From the NCBI GenBank assembly GCA_016185245.1, contig JACPNZ010000009.1, forward strand, positions 62,001-126,000: a stretch of 64,000 nt of DNA, read 5' to 3'. A program made the position numbers and the translations under genes. Below, piece by piece: positions 50,098 to 60,587 of the stretch. Position 1 is the stretch's first letter; each line of letters starts with the position of its first letter. Source of the DNA: Hyphomicrobiales bacterium. Its GTDB lineage: Bacteria; Pseudomonadota; Alphaproteobacteria; Rhizobiales; Aestuariivirgaceae. The notes under the pieces are model-generated. The model was not told the origin of the DNA. It made no database searches and saw only the letters and a program-made list of their open reading frames with translations.

Positions 50098-51233
50098 GCC
50101 AGCACCGCCTTCAGCCGGTCGGTGTGAATGGCGCAGCCCATCGCCGGCACCGGCAGCGGTGAACCCATGTCGGCGAGCAGATTGTCATAGCGCCCGCCGC
50201 CCGCTACGGCCACAGGGCCCGAGGCCGTGTCGGCTTCGATCTGGAAGGTGAAGCCGGTATAATACTCGATCTCGCGGCCGAAGGTGGCGGCGAAGCGGAA
50301 GCGGCGTGGGTTGAGGCCGAGCTCTTCCATTTCGAAGAGGCGCCGGTCGAAGTGTTCGCGTGCGGCGGAAAACCGCCCGGCCCCGCCGACGCCCGCGAAA
50401 TCCTTGGCCACCGCCGCCGCCTCTCCGGCAATGGCGAGATAGGCATTGAGGCGCTGGGCCTTGTCGCGTGACAAGGGCGCCTCGCGCCGGTCGGCGGCCT
50501 TGCCTTCGAGGCGTTCGGCGATTTCGGCCACCTCGCGGCCGCCGACCAATGGCAGCTTGCGGGCGTCGAGTTCGGCTTCGACGGTGGTGAGTACCGCGCC
50601 TTGCGAAACACGGTCGACGAGATCGGAAATGCTGGTGCGGGAGCGGCTATGGCCGGCACAGAAACTATCGAGCAATTCGCGGAAGGCGGCGGGCCGCCAG
50701 AAATGATGACCGAGCCTTCGGCGCCAACGCTCCGGCATTTCGGTATCGGCAAGGAGCGCCGAAAACAGGCCGAGGTCGCCCAGCGTGACGCGGAACTTCG
50801 TGAGCCCCGCGGCCTCAAGGGCCGAGATCGCCAGCTTGAGAATGCGGGCCTCGGCGGCGGCGGGCTGGGGGGCGGCGAACCATTCAAGCCCCACTTGGGT
50901 GAATTCCTGGGGACTCAAGGTCTCGTCGGGAAAGCGGAAGGCGGGGCCGCAGTAACAGTAGCGCGCTTCGTGATCTGCCCGTGCCGCATGGCTCAGATGA
51001 TAGCGGCAGGCGGGCACGGTGAGGTCGGGCCGCAAGCACATTTCGGCACCGGAAGGATCGGTGAACACAAAAGTCCGTGCACGGATATCCTCGCCCGAGC
51101 GTTCGAGGAAGATATCGGCGGGCTGCAAGATGTCGGGGGCGATGTGGTCGAAGCCGGCGCGCTCGAACAGCGCCATGATGGTGGCGTTCTGGCGCTCCAG
51201 CGCCTCGCGTTCGGGACGGGATTTACCGGCCAC
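50094..51233 (-). CDS. hisZ: ATP phosphoribosyltransferase regulatory subunit HisZ
   Basis: 379 residues from a GTG at 51233. HisZ is a HisRS paralogue without tRNA-charging activity that activates and feedback-regulates short HisG. Class II core motifs are recognisable ([43 protein letters not shown]). The frame stays open upstream through the palindromic repeat, but that part is repeat-derived; GGAGG nine bases before the GTG supports this start. It lies between hisS and hisG. Confidence 0.93.
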   Translation of the reverse strand: MAGKSRPEREALERQNATIMALFERAGFDHIAPDILQPADIFLERSGEDIRARTFVFTDPSGAEMCLRPDLTVPACRYHLSHAARADHEARYCYCGPAFRFPDETLSPQEFTQVGLEWFAAPQPAAAEARILKLAISALEAAGLTKFRVTLGDLGLFSALLADTEMPERWRRRLGHHFWRPAAFRELLDSFCAGHSRSRTSISDLVDRVSQGAVLTTVEAELDARKLPLVGGREVAEIAERLEGKAADRREAPLSRDKAQRLNAYLAIAGEAAAVAKDFAGVGGAGRFSAAREHFDRRLFEMEELGLNPRRFRFAATFGREIEYYTGFTFQIEADTASGPVAVAGGGRYDNLLADMGSPLPVPAMGCAIHTDRLKAVLA

Positions 51234-51240
51234 GGCAGTT

Positions 51241-51361
51241 TTCCTCCCTCCCCCGCGAAGCGCGGGGAGAGTGCCGAGCGCGAGCGAGGCGGGTGGGGGC
51301 CACGGCGGCGACCCCACCCGGCGCCTTCGGCGCCACCCTCCCCGCAAGGGGGAGGGATGCA
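51241..51361. repeat. Mosaic palindromic repeat between hisS and hisZ, copy 3
   Basis: About 120 bases composed of CCCCGCG-AAG-CGCGGGG, GGCGCC-TTC-GGCGCC and CCCTCCCC-GCAAG-GGGGAGGG hairpins. Its right half (51310-51359) matches the single half-element at 14505-14554. It fills the whole hisS-hisZ gap. On the minus strand its end provides the GGGGGAGGGAGG tract that contains the apparent hisZ ribosome binding site. Confidence 0.8.
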
Positions 51362-51371
51362 TAAAGACATC

Positions 51372-52898
51372 TCATTCCCGGGCCAACGCCTTCTTCACCG
51401 CCGCGACCAGTTCCGCTTCGGGCACCGAAACCTGCGCCAGTCTTTGCGATGCATATTCCTCGCGGGATGCGATGCCGGAAGCGAGCTCGGCACCGAGCCG
51501 CAAATCCTTGATCTGCACTTCGCCCTTGGCCTTTTCATCTCCACCCTGGATGACGACGAGGGGAGCTCCCCGCTTGTCGGCATATTTCATCTGGGCCTTC
51601 ATCCCGGCGGTGCCGACATACATCTCGGCCCGGATGCCTGCCTTACGGAGCTCACTCACCATGCGCCAGTAATCGCCTTGGGCGCCCTTGTCCAAGACCA
51701 GCACGACGACGGGGGCAAGCGTTGCGCGCTCCTCGGCCTTGCCGACGAGCTTCAGCGCCGAGTAAAGTCTCGACACGCCGATGGAAAATCCGGTCGCCGG
51801 CACCGGCTGGCCGGTGAAGCGGGCGACGAGATCGTCATAGCGCCCACCGCCGCCCACCGAACCAAAGCGCACCGTGTGGCCGTCTTCGTCCTTGGTCTCC
51901 ATCAGCAATTCGCATTCGAAGACCGGGCCGGTGTAATATTCGAGGCCGCGGACGACTGTTGGGTCGATGCGGACGCGCTCGCCATATCCAGATGCCCCGA
52001 CGAGATTGGCAATTTGCTTGAGTTCGTCGAGACCGGCTTTTCCGGTGACGCCAAGTTCAACGCGATTCTCGAGCCATTCGAGCCATCCTTGATTGGTGTT
52101 GGCGCTCGCATGAAGCAAATTGTCCTTGATATAACCACGCTCTACATTTCTGCTGAAACCCAAGAACCGCATAACGTTGTCGGCCTGTGCGTCGGAGAGT
52201 CTTGCACCTTCCGTGAAATCACCGCTTTCGTCTTTGCGGCCCTCAGTCAAGAGAGAGAAGACCCCCTGCGGACCAAGTCTGTCTAGTTTATCGGTAGCGC
52301 GAAGAACACGGAGCCGCCTATCCTGACCAATTGCTTGACCAATCGAAATTGCCTCTAGCAGGCCATCCAAGATTTTTCGGTTGCTGACTTTGACCACATA
52401 CTTGCCGCGCTCGATCCCCAGCGCTTCCATCGTATCGGCCGCCATCATGCAAACCTCGGCGTCGGCGGCAGGAGAAGCGCTGCCCACCGTGTCGGCGTCG
52501 AACTGCATGAACTGGCGGAAGCGGCCCGGCCCCGGCTTTTCGTTCCGGAACACCCAGCCCTGGCGATAGCTGCGATAGGGGGTGGCCAGCTTCTGCTGGT
52601 TCTCGGCCACATAGCGGGCGAGCGGTGCGGTCAGATCATAACGCAAGCTCAGCCACTGCTCGTCGTCGTCCTGGAAGGAGAACACGCCGTCATTGGGCCT
52701 ATCCTGGTCGGGCAGGAATTTTCCCAAGGCATCGGTATATTCGACGAAGGGCTGTTCCACCGGCTCGAAGCCATAGGCTTCGTAGACGGCCTCGATCTTG
52801 GCCAGCATGCGGCGAAGCCCGCGGATTTCCTCAGGCGCCACGTCACGGAAGCCCTTGGCGAGGCGGGCCTTGGGGCGGGAATTCTTGTCGGCAGTCAT
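51372..52898 (-). CDS. hisS: Histidyl-tRNA synthetase
   Basis: 508-residue class II synthetase charging tRNA-His. Class II and histidine-specific features include the motif 2 region [18 protein letters not shown], the [12 protein letters not shown] histidine loop, and [10 protein letters not shown]. Motif [14 protein letters not shown] (instead of the LRPEGT of most bacteria) is the alphaproteobacterial/eukaryote-like type known to accept tRNA-His without G-1. A segment coding for about residues 173-273 has visibly lower G+C (about 52%) than the rest. It is the first gene of hisS-hisZ-hisG. Confidence 0.96.
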   Translation of the reverse strand: MTADKNSRPKARLAKGFRDVAPEEIRGLRRMLAKIEAVYEAYGFEPVEQPFVEYTDALGKFLPDQDRPNDGVFSFQDDDEQWLSLRYDLTAPLARYVAENQQKLATPYRSYRQGWVFRNEKPGPGRFRQFMQFDADTVGSASPAADAEVCMMAADTMEALGIERGKYVVKVSNRKILDGLLEAISIGQAIGQDRRLRVLRATDKLDRLGPQGVFSLLTEGRKDESGDFTEGARLSDAQADNVMRFLGFSRNVERGYIKDNLLHASANTNQGWLEWLENRVELGVTGKAGLDELKQIANLVGASGYGERVRIDPTVVRGLEYYTGPVFECELLMETKDEDGHTVRFGSVGGGGRYDDLVARFTGQPVPATGFSIGVSRLYSALKLVGKAEERATLAPVVVLVLDKGAQGDYWRMVSELRKAGIRAEMYVGTAGMKAQMKYADKRGAPLVVIQGGDEKAKGEVQIKDLRLGAELASGIASREEYASQRLAQVSVPEAELVAAVKKALARE

Positions 52899-52947
52899 GG
52901 CGGGCTTCTAGAGGATGGGTGCCATGGCGGCAAGCCGGTCCATCTTG

Positions 52948-53433
52948 TCAGAGGGCCGCCCGGTGATAGCCGCCGCGCCAGAAGACCAGGGGCCGGCCCT
53001 TGGGGTCATGGTCGAAGTTAATGACTTCGCCGACGAAGATCACGTGGTCGCCGCCCTGATAGGTATAGGCCGTCCGGCATTCGAAGATCGCCAGGGCATT
53101 GGGCAGGATCGGGCAGCCGGTCTCCCAGGTCTCGTAGTCGATGCCCTGCCACTTGTCGCCCAGCGACTTGCCGAAGCGCACCGACAGCTCCTCCTGGCCC
53201 TCGCGCAGCACGTTGACGGCGAAATGATCGGCCCCGAGATAGGACTTGAAGCTGTAGGCGGTGCGCGACAGGCTCCACAGCACCAAGGGCGGCTCGAGCG
53301 ACACCGAATTGAACGAACTCGCGGTGTTGCCGATAAGCTCGCCCTTGGGGCCTCTGGTGGTAATGACGGTCACCCCCGTGGCGAAGGTGCCAAGGGCCGA
53401 ACGGAAAGTGAGCGGGTCGACGGGCTGCGGCAT
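52948..53433 (-). CDS. Flavin reductase domain protein
   Basis: 161-residue FMN-binding split-barrel protein of the flavin reductase/DIM6-NTAB family. Typical blocks are FRSALGTFATGVTVITT, GNTASSFNSVSLEPPLVLWSL split over strands, HFAVNVLREGQEELSVRF, and a C-terminal HxxFVGEV (HVIFVGEVINFDHD). Such proteins supply reduced flavin to a two-component monooxygenase, but no oxygenase gene is adjacent, so the partner is unknown. Monocistronic by spacing. Confidence 0.9.
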   Translation of the reverse strand: MPQPVDPLTFRSALGTFATGVTVITTRGPKGELIGNTASSFNSVSLEPPLVLWSLSRTAYSFKSYLGADHFAVNVLREGQEELSVRFGKSLGDKWQGIDYETWETGCPILPNALAIFECRTAYTYQGGDHVIFVGEVINFDHDPKGRPLVFWRGGYHRAAL

Positions 53434-53480
53434 GGGACGTTTCTAGCAAATCGGCTGCCGCAGACCAGCGGCAATGGGCC

Positions 53481-54233
53481 TTACTTGACCAGTTGCGCCA
53501 CCATGGCCTTGATCAGCCGCGGCAGGTCATAGGGAAAGCGCGCCGTGATCAGATTGCCGTCGACCACGCAGGGCTCGTCGAGCACGGTCGCCCCGGCGTT
53601 TTCGAGGTCGATCTGGATGTTCCACACGGCGGTCGCCTTCTTGCCCTTGAGCATTTTGGCGCTGACCATCACCCACTGGCCGTGACAGATGGCGCAAGTG
53701 GGTTTTCCCGCCGCATGCATGTCGCGCAGGAAGGCCTGGGCCAGCTTGTCGGCGCGCAGGAAATCCGGGTTCCAGCAGCCGCCGGGTGCTAGAACCGCGT
53801 CGTAGTCGGCGACCCTGGCCTGGTCGAGATGACAGTCGATCTTCAGCCAGCCGGCATTCTCCATCAGGCGGATGGCCAGCACATGGGTGGCGCACTGGGG
53901 CGGGAAGCGAAGCCCGAGGCTTGGCGGAAATTCGCCGATGCGCGGCGACACGATGTGTACGGTCGCCCCATGCTCGGTGAGCCAGCGCATCGACCCGGTG
54001 ACCTCGACCTCCTCGACGCCATTGGTGCAGCAGATGGCGATGCGCTTGCCCTTCAGCAGATTGGGATTGGACGGCGGATCGAACAGGAAGCTGTGGAGCT
54101 CGCGGTTCAGTTCGCCGTCGGCGGTGGCGAGGAGCTCGGTCGAGATCGAGGGCACCGGCGAGGAGGTCATGAACTGCTGCATGCGGCCAAGGGCGGCGTT
54201 GTGGACCGAGATCGGATCGTGCGGCTTGTTCAT
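53481..54233 (-). CDS. DJ-1/PfpI family protein
   Basis: 250 residues with a class I glutamine-amidotransferase-like fold. The nucleophile elbow is in CAICHGQWVMVSA (Cys then His), after VLAPGGCWNPDFLR; the glutamate expected in the DJ-1 fold is in GVEEVEVTG. A roughly 60-residue N-terminal extension precedes the core, longer than in most members. Roles across the family include protein or glyoxal deglycation, chaperone and protease activity; none can be chosen here. It is divergent from the HutD/Ves gene. Confidence 0.85.
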   Translation of the reverse strand: MNKPHDPISVHNAALGRMQQFMTSSPVPSISTELLATADGELNRELHSFLFDPPSNPNLLKGKRIAICCTNGVEEVEVTGSMRWLTEHGATVHIVSPRIGEFPPSLGLRFPPQCATHVLAIRLMENAGWLKIDCHLDQARVADYDAVLAPGGCWNPDFLRADKLAQAFLRDMHAAGKPTCAICHGQWVMVSAKMLKGKKATAVWNIQIDLENAGATVLDEPCVVDGNLITARFPYDLPRLIKAMVAQLVK

Positions 54234-54326
54234 GGTTGCCTCCCAGGTGTGGCTGTGCGATGCCCGAACCTCTCACCTTTCGCCGGCGGCGTCCAGACGG
54301 GCGACATGCCGCATTTCCGGAGCCCG

Positions 54327-54878
54327 ATGCTCAGCATTTTCCCCGCCGACCGGTTCACCGAGACCCGCTGGCGCAACGGCCAGGGCCTCGCCTGGGAGAT
54401 CGCCAGCGAACCGCCGGGGGCTGCCGCCGACAATTTCGACTGGCGCTTCGCCATCGCCCGCATCAACGGCGATGCTCCTTTTTCCCACTATCCGGGGATC
54501 GACCGGATTTTCACCCTGACCGCCGGCAACGGTGTCGATCTCACGGTCGAAGGGCAAGGCACCCTTACCGTCCATGAGCGTTTCGTTCCGCACCGCTTTC
54601 CCGGCGATGCCGCCACCTCCTGCCATATCGACAGCGGTCCGTGCATGGCCCTCAACCTGTTCCTGCGCCGGGGCCGGTGGCGGGCTGAAATAAAACTGCT
54701 GCGCGACCGGGGTATCATCGACCACGGTGGCACCACGCTCCTTTTCGCCCTTGAAGGAAATGTCGGGGTTGGAAACCAGACGCTCTCCCGTGGCGATGCC
54801 GCCCGGACCGAGGGCACCTTCCCCTATCGGGCGGGTGGCGGCCTCCTCTATGCCGCCCAGCTCGACGGGTCCGGGTGA
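54327..54878 (+). CDS. HutD/Ves family cupin-like protein
   Basis: 183 residues from ATG 54327 (MLSIFPADRFTETRWRNGQG), where HutD-like sequence begins; GGAG sits four bases upstream. ATG 54306 is an in-frame alternative adding seven residues. Family marks are WRNGQGLAWEIA and FDWRFAIARINGDAPFSHYPGIDR, with a bicupin-like fold. E. coli Ves and the HutD of histidine-use operons belong here, yet no hut genes are near. It is followed after three bases by the EamA gene, so the two are likely one operon. Confidence 0.82.
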   Translation: MLSIFPADRFTETRWRNGQGLAWEIASEPPGAAADNFDWRFAIARINGDAPFSHYPGIDRIFTLTAGNGVDLTVEGQGTLTVHERFVPHRFPGDAATSCHIDSGPCMALNLFLRRGRWRAEIKLLRDRGIIDHGGTTLLFALEGNVGVGNQTLSRGDAARTEGTFPYRAGGGLLYAAQLDGSG

Positions 54879-54881
54879 GCC

Positions 54882-55745
54882 ATGCAGGCGGTCCTCCTGG
54901 GGGTCGTCGCCGCCGTCTGCTGGTCGGTGCACGATCTCATCACCCGCAGCGTGGCGGCCCATCTCGGACCCTTCCGGCTGGCCGGCCTGGTGATGGTCCT
55001 TGGCTTCGTGCTGCTCACCGGGGTCATTCTTTGGAACGGCACCATCGCCCAGGCTTCCGGCACCGGCATTGGCTTGGCGCTGCTGATGGGCCTGGCCTAT
55101 GGATTTGGCGCTGCCGGACTGTTCAAGGCCTTCGCCATGGCGCCGATCTCGGTGGTGGCACCCATCACCGCCACCTATCCGGTTCTCATCGTCCTGTGGG
55201 GCGTGACCCAGGGCCTGGTCCCGACGGCCCCGCAATGGGCGCTGGTTGCCACCACCGTGGGTGGCGCGGCAATCGTCGGCCGGACCGGGTCCGCCAACGG
55301 CGGCATCCGCCTGGTCGAGCCTGCCGCCATTCCAGCCCTTATCGGCTACTGCCTGCTCGCCTGCGTCGGCTATGGCGCCTCGGTGGTGCTGGGCCAGGAT
55401 GCGGCAATCGCCATCGGCGAAACCGAAGCGGCATGGATTTCCCGGCCCACCGCCCTCCTAGTCCTTGTGCCCTTCGTGCTGCGCGACAAGTCGGGCGGAC
55501 TGATAGAGCCGCGGCACTGGCTCGCCATGCTGGCCATGGCGGCTCTCGATGTCGGCGGCGTCGTCGCGGTCAATGCCTCAGGGCTCCTGCCGGGGCGCGA
55601 ATTCGCGGCCGTCGGCATTTCCGCCTATGGCGCCATGGCGGTTATCCTCGGCATGGCGGTGCTGGGCGAGAAGGTCTCGCTTGGCCAGGGCGCCGGCATC
55701 GGCCTGATCGTGCTTGGCGTTGCCGGGCTGGCGGCGACGGGATAG
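54882..55745 (+). CDS. EamA family (DMT superfamily) transporter
   Basis: 287-residue inner-membrane protein with ten hydrophobic segments arranged as two EamA repeats (about 3-130 and 150-285). Visible are LLGVVAAVCWSVHDLITRSVA at the start, APISVVAPITATYPVLIVLWG and GAMAVILGMAVLGEKVSLGQG, the usual C-terminal repeat signature. EamA proteins export or import small metabolites; the substrate is not predictable. It ends in TAG, 98 bases upstream of glgP. Confidence 0.88.
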   Translation: MQAVLLGVVAAVCWSVHDLITRSVAAHLGPFRLAGLVMVLGFVLLTGVILWNGTIAQASGTGIGLALLMGLAYGFGAAGLFKAFAMAPISVVAPITATYPVLIVLWGVTQGLVPTAPQWALVATTVGGAAIVGRTGSANGGIRLVEPAAIPALIGYCLLACVGYGASVVLGQDAAIAIGETEAAWISRPTALLVLVPFVLRDKSGGLIEPRHWLAMLAMAALDVGGVVAVNASGLLPGREFAAVGISAYGAMAVILGMAVLGEKVSLGQGAGIGLIVLGVAGLAATG

Positions 55746-55766
55746 ACAGGCTAAAGCCTTCCGGAC

Positions 55767-55791
55767 AATAAATCAGTTTGATTGATTTATT
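55767..55791. promoter_or_regulatory. AT-rich perfect palindrome upstream of glgP (candidate operator)
   Basis: AATAAATCA and its exact complement TGATTTATT are separated by seven bases (GTTTGAT). It ends three bases before the -35-like hexamer of the glgP promoter. A 9+9 palindrome of such low G+C in this genome is unusual and fits an activator or repressor site; the stem is too weak for a terminator. Confidence 0.55.
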
Positions 55792-55793
55792 CT

Positions 55794-55821
55794 TTGCAAG
55801 GGTCCGCAAATCTGCAATAAT
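55794..55821 (+). promoter_or_regulatory. Candidate glgP promoter
   Basis: TTGCAA and AATAAT are separated by 16 bases and end 22 bases before the glgP ATG. The -10-like element is a 5 of 6 match. This is the only good sigma-70-like pattern in the gap and would drive the glg operon. If used, the leader is very short. Confidence 0.5.
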
Positions 55822-55843
55822 CGCACAAGAAAAGTGGTTCAGC

Positions 55844-58348
55844 ATGACCCCTCCCGCCCAATCCAAACCCCGCAGCAAAAGCGAGACCACCCCCTTGGGA
55901 TCCATGCCGAAACCCGCTCCGCGCACCTCCGATGCCGAAACCATCAAGGCGCAAATCCTCGAAAAGCTGGCCTATGCCATCGGCAAGGACCCGATCGTCG
56001 CCAAGGATCACGACTGGCTCGCCGCCACCATCCTGGCGCTGCGTGACCGGGTCATCGACCGCTGGATGGAATCGACCCGGTCGACCTACCGGGCCCAGGC
56101 CAAGCGGGTCTATTACCTGTCGCTGGAATTCCTCATTGGCCGCCTGCTGCGCGATGCGCTCAGCAATCTCGAATTGACCGAGCCGTTCCAGGATGCTCTC
56201 GCCGGGCTGGGCGTCCGACTCGACCTGGTCGAGGCGCTGGAGCCCGATGCGGCCCTCGGTAACGGCGGCCTGGGGCGCCTTGCCGCCTGCTTCATGGAGA
56301 GTCTGGCGAGCCTCGACATTCCCGCCTATGGCTACGGCATCCGCTACGACCATGGGCTGTTTCGCCAGAAGATCGTCGACGGCTGGCAGATGGAACTGCC
56401 GGAAGACTGGCTGGAGAACGGCAACCCCTGGGAGTTCCCGCGCCGGGAGGCGGCCTATGAGGTGGGCTTCGGCGGCAGCGTGGCCCTGGAATCGGCCCCC
56501 GACGGCAAGCAGCGGCGGCACTGGCGCCCGGCCGAGACGCTTCTGGCGGTGGCCATCGACACCCCCATGGTGGGCTGGCGCGGCAAACGGGTGAACACGC
56601 TCAGGCTGTGGACCGCCCGGGCCATCGATCCCATTCGCCTCGATGCCTTCAACAGCGGCGACTATGCCGGGGCGCTTGGCGAAAGCAACAAGGCGGAACT
56701 CATTACCCGGGTGCTCTATCCTTCGGATTCCACCCCGGCGGGCCAGGAGCTTCGCCTGCGCCAGGAGTTCCTGTTCACCTCGGCGTCGCTGCAGGACATC
56801 CTGCGCCGCCACCTGCAGCAATATGGAGACGTTCATTCACTACCCGAAAAGGTCGCGATCCAGCTCAACGACACCCATCCCGCCGTGGCGGTGGCCGAGC
56901 TGATGCGGCTGCTCATGGACGTGCACGGTCTGGTGTGGAAGGAGGCCTGGGACATCACCCAGGCGGTCACCTCCTACACCAACCACACGCTGTTGCCCGA
57001 GGCCCTGGAAAGCTGGCCGGTGCATCTGTTCGAGCGCCTGCTGCCGCGCCACATGCAGATCGTCTACGCCATCAACGCCAAGCTCATCGGCGAGGCCCAG
57101 GAACTTCCCTCCTCCACTCCGGAATTCCTGGCTTCGGTGTCGCTCATCGACGAGCACGGCGGCCGGCGGCTGCGCATGGGCCAGCTCGCCTTCGTCGGCT
57201 CGCACTCGATCAACGGCGTTTCGGCGCTGCACACCTCGCTGATGAAGGAGAGCGTGTTCCGCGACCTCAACACGCTTTATCCCGGACGCATCAACAACAA
57301 AACCAACGGCATAACCCCCCGGCGCTGGCTTCTCGGCGTCAATCCCGGGCTGATGCGGCTATTGCGCGATACGGTGGGCGACAAGGTGCTCGACGATGCC
57401 GCAGCACTGAGCGAGGCCCGGCCCTTCGCCAAGGACAAGGCCTTCCAGGATCGCTTTGCCGCGATCAAGCACCAGAACAAGGTGGCGCTCGCCAACCTGA
57501 TCGGCGAGCGCCTGGGATTTTCCGTCGATCCCGCCGCCATGTTCGACGTGCAGGTGAAGCGCATCCACGAATACAAGCGCCAGCTCCTCAACATCCTCGA
57601 GACTATCGCCCTCTACGAGAGCATCCGCGCCCATCCCGATCGGCCGTGGGTGCCGCGGGTCAAGATCTTCGCCGGCAAGGCGGCGGCGAGCTACGTCCAG
57701 GCCAAGCTCACCATCAAGCTCGCCAACGATGTCGCCGCGGTGGTCAACAACGACCCCGACATCCGCGATCTCTTGAAGGTCGCCTTCATCCCCAACTACA
57801 ATGTGAGCCTGGCCGAAACCATCGTACCGGCGGCCGATCTCTCCGAGCAGATTTCAACCGCCGGGATGGAGGCCTCGGGCACCGGCAACATGAAATTTGC
57901 CCTCAACGGGGCGCTCACCATCGGCACCCTCGACGGCGCCAATGTCGAGATCCTCGAGCGGGTGGGCCGCGACAATATCGCGATCTTCGGGCTCACCGCC
58001 GAGGAGGTGGAAAAGAAGCGGCGCACCGGCCACGATCCGCGCGCCGTGATCGCCGCATCGCCCGACCTGCAGGGGGCCCTCGACAGCCTCGCCTCGGGCC
58101 TGTTCTCGCCCGACGATCCCAACCGTTACCGGCCGATCGCCGACAGCCTCTACAACGGCGACTGGTTCATGGTTGCGGCCGATTTTGCCGCCTATGCCGA
58201 GGCCCAGCGCAATGTCGCCGCCATCTGGCGCCGACCTTCGGACTGGACGGAAAAGACAATCCTCAATACGGTGAACATGGGCTGGTTCTCTTCCGACCGG
58301 ACGATCCGGGAATACGCGCGCGACATCTGGAAGGTGCCGGCAAGCTAG
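55844..58348 (+). CDS. glgP: Glycogen phosphorylase
   Basis: 834-residue GT35 enzyme releasing glucose-1-phosphate from glycogen. The family blocks are [36 protein letters not shown], and the pyridoxal phosphate lysine in [20 protein letters not shown] near residue 680. The ATG at 55844 ([12 protein letters not shown]) was chosen over an upstream GTG-type frame start because it follows the promoter-like sequence. An N-terminal about 45-residue Ser/Pro/basic stretch precedes the conserved domain. First gene of glgPBCA-pgm; glgB follows after ten bases. Confidence 0.97.
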   Translation: MTPPAQSKPRSKSETTPLGSMPKPAPRTSDAETIKAQILEKLAYAIGKDPIVAKDHDWLAATILALRDRVIDRWMESTRSTYRAQAKRVYYLSLEFLIGRLLRDALSNLELTEPFQDALAGLGVRLDLVEALEPDAALGNGGLGRLAACFMESLASLDIPAYGYGIRYDHGLFRQKIVDGWQMELPEDWLENGNPWEFPRREAAYEVGFGGSVALESAPDGKQRRHWRPAETLLAVAIDTPMVGWRGKRVNTLRLWTARAIDPIRLDAFNSGDYAGALGESNKAELITRVLYPSDSTPAGQELRLRQEFLFTSASLQDILRRHLQQYGDVHSLPEKVAIQLNDTHPAVAVAELMRLLMDVHGLVWKEAWDITQAVTSYTNHTLLPEALESWPVHLFERLLPRHMQIVYAINAKLIGEAQELPSSTPEFLASVSLIDEHGGRRLRMGQLAFVGSHSINGVSALHTSLMKESVFRDLNTLYPGRINNKTNGITPRRWLLGVNPGLMRLLRDTVGDKVLDDAAALSEARPFAKDKAFQDRFAAIKHQNKVALANLIGERLGFSVDPAAMFDVQVKRIHEYKRQLLNILETIALYESIRAHPDRPWVPRVKIFAGKAAASYVQAKLTIKLANDVAAVVNNDPDIRDLLKVAFIPNYNVSLAETIVPAADLSEQISTAGMEASGTGNMKFALNGALTIGTLDGANVEILERVGRDNIAIFGLTAEEVEKKRRTGHDPRAVIAASPDLQGALDSLASGLFSPDDPNRYRPIADSLYNGDWFMVAADFAAYAEAQRNVAAIWRRPSDWTEKTILNTVNMGWFSSDRTIREYARDIWKVPAS

Positions 58349-58358
58349 GGAACAGGTG

Positions 58359-60554
58359 ATGACCGAGGCCGAGTGGAAGACCGACGGTGCTGAAATCGAG
58401 GCCATCGTCTCGGGCCGGCACGGCGATCCGTTCAAGCGCCTCGGACTGCACCGGGTCGCCGGCGGCTGGATTGCCCGGGCCTTCATCCCGGGGGCCGAAA
58501 CGCTTTCGGCCGAAAGCCTCGACGGCACCGGGCTTGGAACCCTCGAACGCCGCCATGACGCGGGCTTTTTCGAAGGCCGGGTGAAGCTCAAGGAACGCGC
58601 CACGGTGCGCTATGTGGCGGGCCGCGGCGCCGACCGCTGGTCGTTCATCGACGCCTATGTTCTGGGACCGGTCTTGGGGCCGCTCGACGACTACTATCTG
58701 GCCGAAGGCACCCACCTCCGTCTCTATGACCGGCTCGGCGCCCATCCGATGGTCCATGAAGGGGCCGAGGGCGTGCATTTCGCCGTGTGGGCGCCCAATG
58801 CGGGCCGCGTTTCGGTGGTCGGCGACTTCAACGGCTGGGACGGCCGCCGCCATGTGATGCGGAAGCGTCTCGACATCGGGGTGTGGGAGATCTTCGTGCC
58901 CGGAGCCAGCGAGGGCCAGGGCTACAAATACGAACTGCTCGATCCCGGCGGCAAGCTCCTGCCGCTCAAGGCCGATCCCTTCGGCTTTGCCTCGGAGCTG
59001 CGCCCCAAGACCGCCTCGCGGGTGGCCCGCACCGACAACTTCGCCTGGAGCGATGCCCCCTATCTCGAGGCCCGCAGCGGCAAGGATCACCGCCGCACCC
59101 CGATCAGCGTCTATGAAGTCCATCTGGGCTCGTGGCGGCGCAAGGACGGCAATGCCTTTCTCAGCTATGGCGAGCTGGCCGAGACGCTCATCCCCTATGT
59201 CGTCGACATGGGCTTCAGCCATATCGAACTCTTGCCGGTAACCGAGCATCCCTTCGATCCGTCCTGGGGCTACCAGCCGACCGGGCTCTATGCGCCGACC
59301 GCCCGCTTCGGCGATCCCGCGGGCTTTAGCCGTTTCGTCGATGCTGCCCACCGGGCCGGGATCGGCATCATCCTCGACTGGGTGCCGGCGCATTTCCCCA
59401 CCGACGAACACGGGCTTGCCCGTTTCGACGGCACAGCGCTTTACGAACACGAAGACCCGCGCCAGGGTTATCACCCGGACTGGAACACGGCGATCTACAA
59501 TTTCGGCCGGCGCGAGGTTTCGAGCTATCTGATCAACAACGCCCTGTTCTGGCTCGACCGCTATCATCTCGATGGCTTGCGGGTCGATGCGGTGGCCTCG
59601 ATGCTCTATCTCGACTATTCGCGCAAGGAAGGCGAGTGGATTCCCAACCGTCACGGCGGCCGCGAGAACCTCGAAGCGATCGCCTTCCTGCAGCGCATGA
59701 ACCACGAGGCCTATGGCCAGAAGCCGGGAGTGATGACCATCGCCGAGGAATCGACCGCTTTTCCCGGCGTGTCGCAGCCCACCCATGCGGGCGGCCTCGG
59801 CTTCGGCTTCAAGTGGAACATGGGCTTCATGCACGACACGCTGGAGTATCTGAAGCGCGATCCCGTCCACCGCCGCCACCATCACCACGAGCTGACCTTT
59901 GGCCTCCTCTATGCCTTCTCGGAGAATTTCGTGCTGCCGCTCTCCCACGACGAGGTGGTGCACGGCAAGGGCTCGCTGCTCGCCAAGATGGCCGGCGACG
60001 ACTGGCAGAAGTTCGCCAACTTGCGGGCCTATTACGCCTTCATGTGGGGCTATCCCGGCAAGAAGCTCCTGTTCATGGGCCAGGAAATGGCGCCGTGGAC
60101 CGAGTGGAGCGAGGCCGGCAGCCTCGACTGGCACCTTCTCGACCATGCTCCCCACAAGGGCATGCAGTCGCTGGTGCGCGACTTGAACGGTCACTACCGC
60201 AAGCGTCCGGCGCTGCACGCCCGCGACTGCGAGGGCGAAGGCTTCGAATGGCTGATCGCCGACGATCACGAGAATTCGGTCTATGCCTGGGCCCGCCATT
60301 CCGGCAGCGACGATCGCGACATCGCGGTGGTCAGCAATTTCACGCCGGTGCCGCGCGACAACTACCTACTGCCCTTGCCGCGGGCCGGCCGCTGGCGTGA
60401 AATCCTCAATACCGATGCGGGCATCTATGGCGGCAGCGGCCACGGCAATCTGGGCGCCGTGGTGGCCCGGCCGGAGAGCTCGCACGGCAAGCCGGCGTCG
60501 GCCCGCATAGCGCTGCCGCCGCTGGCCACCTTGTATCTGGCCTACGAACCATAA
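58359..60554 (+). CDS. glgB: 1,4-alpha-glucan branching enzyme
   Basis: 731-residue GH13 enzyme adding alpha-1,6 branches to glycogen. An N-terminal CBM48-like domain ([20 protein letters not shown]) precedes the (beta/alpha)8 domain. Catalytic residues are the Asp in [18 protein letters not shown], the Glu in [13 protein letters not shown] and the Asp in [14 protein letters not shown] 58359 is preceded by an AGGGAACAGGT ribosome-binding-like sequence and immediately follows an in-frame GTG. Spacing to glgP (10) and glgC (33) indicates one operon. Confidence 0.97.
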   Translation: MTEAEWKTDGAEIEAIVSGRHGDPFKRLGLHRVAGGWIARAFIPGAETLSAESLDGTGLGTLERRHDAGFFEGRVKLKERATVRYVAGRGADRWSFIDAYVLGPVLGPLDDYYLAEGTHLRLYDRLGAHPMVHEGAEGVHFAVWAPNAGRVSVVGDFNGWDGRRHVMRKRLDIGVWEIFVPGASEGQGYKYELLDPGGKLLPLKADPFGFASELRPKTASRVARTDNFAWSDAPYLEARSGKDHRRTPISVYEVHLGSWRRKDGNAFLSYGELAETLIPYVVDMGFSHIELLPVTEHPFDPSWGYQPTGLYAPTARFGDPAGFSRFVDAAHRAGIGIILDWVPAHFPTDEHGLARFDGTALYEHEDPRQGYHPDWNTAIYNFGRREVSSYLINNALFWLDRYHLDGLRVDAVASMLYLDYSRKEGEWIPNRHGGRENLEAIAFLQRMNHEAYGQKPGVMTIAEESTAFPGVSQPTHAGGLGFGFKWNMGFMHDTLEYLKRDPVHRRHHHHELTFGLLYAFSENFVLPLSHDEVVHGKGSLLAKMAGDDWQKFANLRAYYAFMWGYPGKKLLFMGQEMAPWTEWSEAGSLDWHLLDHAPHKGMQSLVRDLNGHYRKRPALHARDCEGEGFEWLIADDHENSVYAWARHSGSDDRDIAVVSNFTPVPRDNYLLPLPRAGRWREILNTDAGIYGGSGHGNLGAVVARPESSHGKPASARIALPPLATLYLAYEP

Positions 60555-60587
60555 GAGGACGACGCCTAAAACAGGGGAGTTGCAACG

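Noticed and set aside
50094-51233. A second histidyl-tRNA synthetase
   Set aside because: The protein is shorter, lacks the anticodon-binding domain and sits directly before a short-form hisG, as expected of HisZ.
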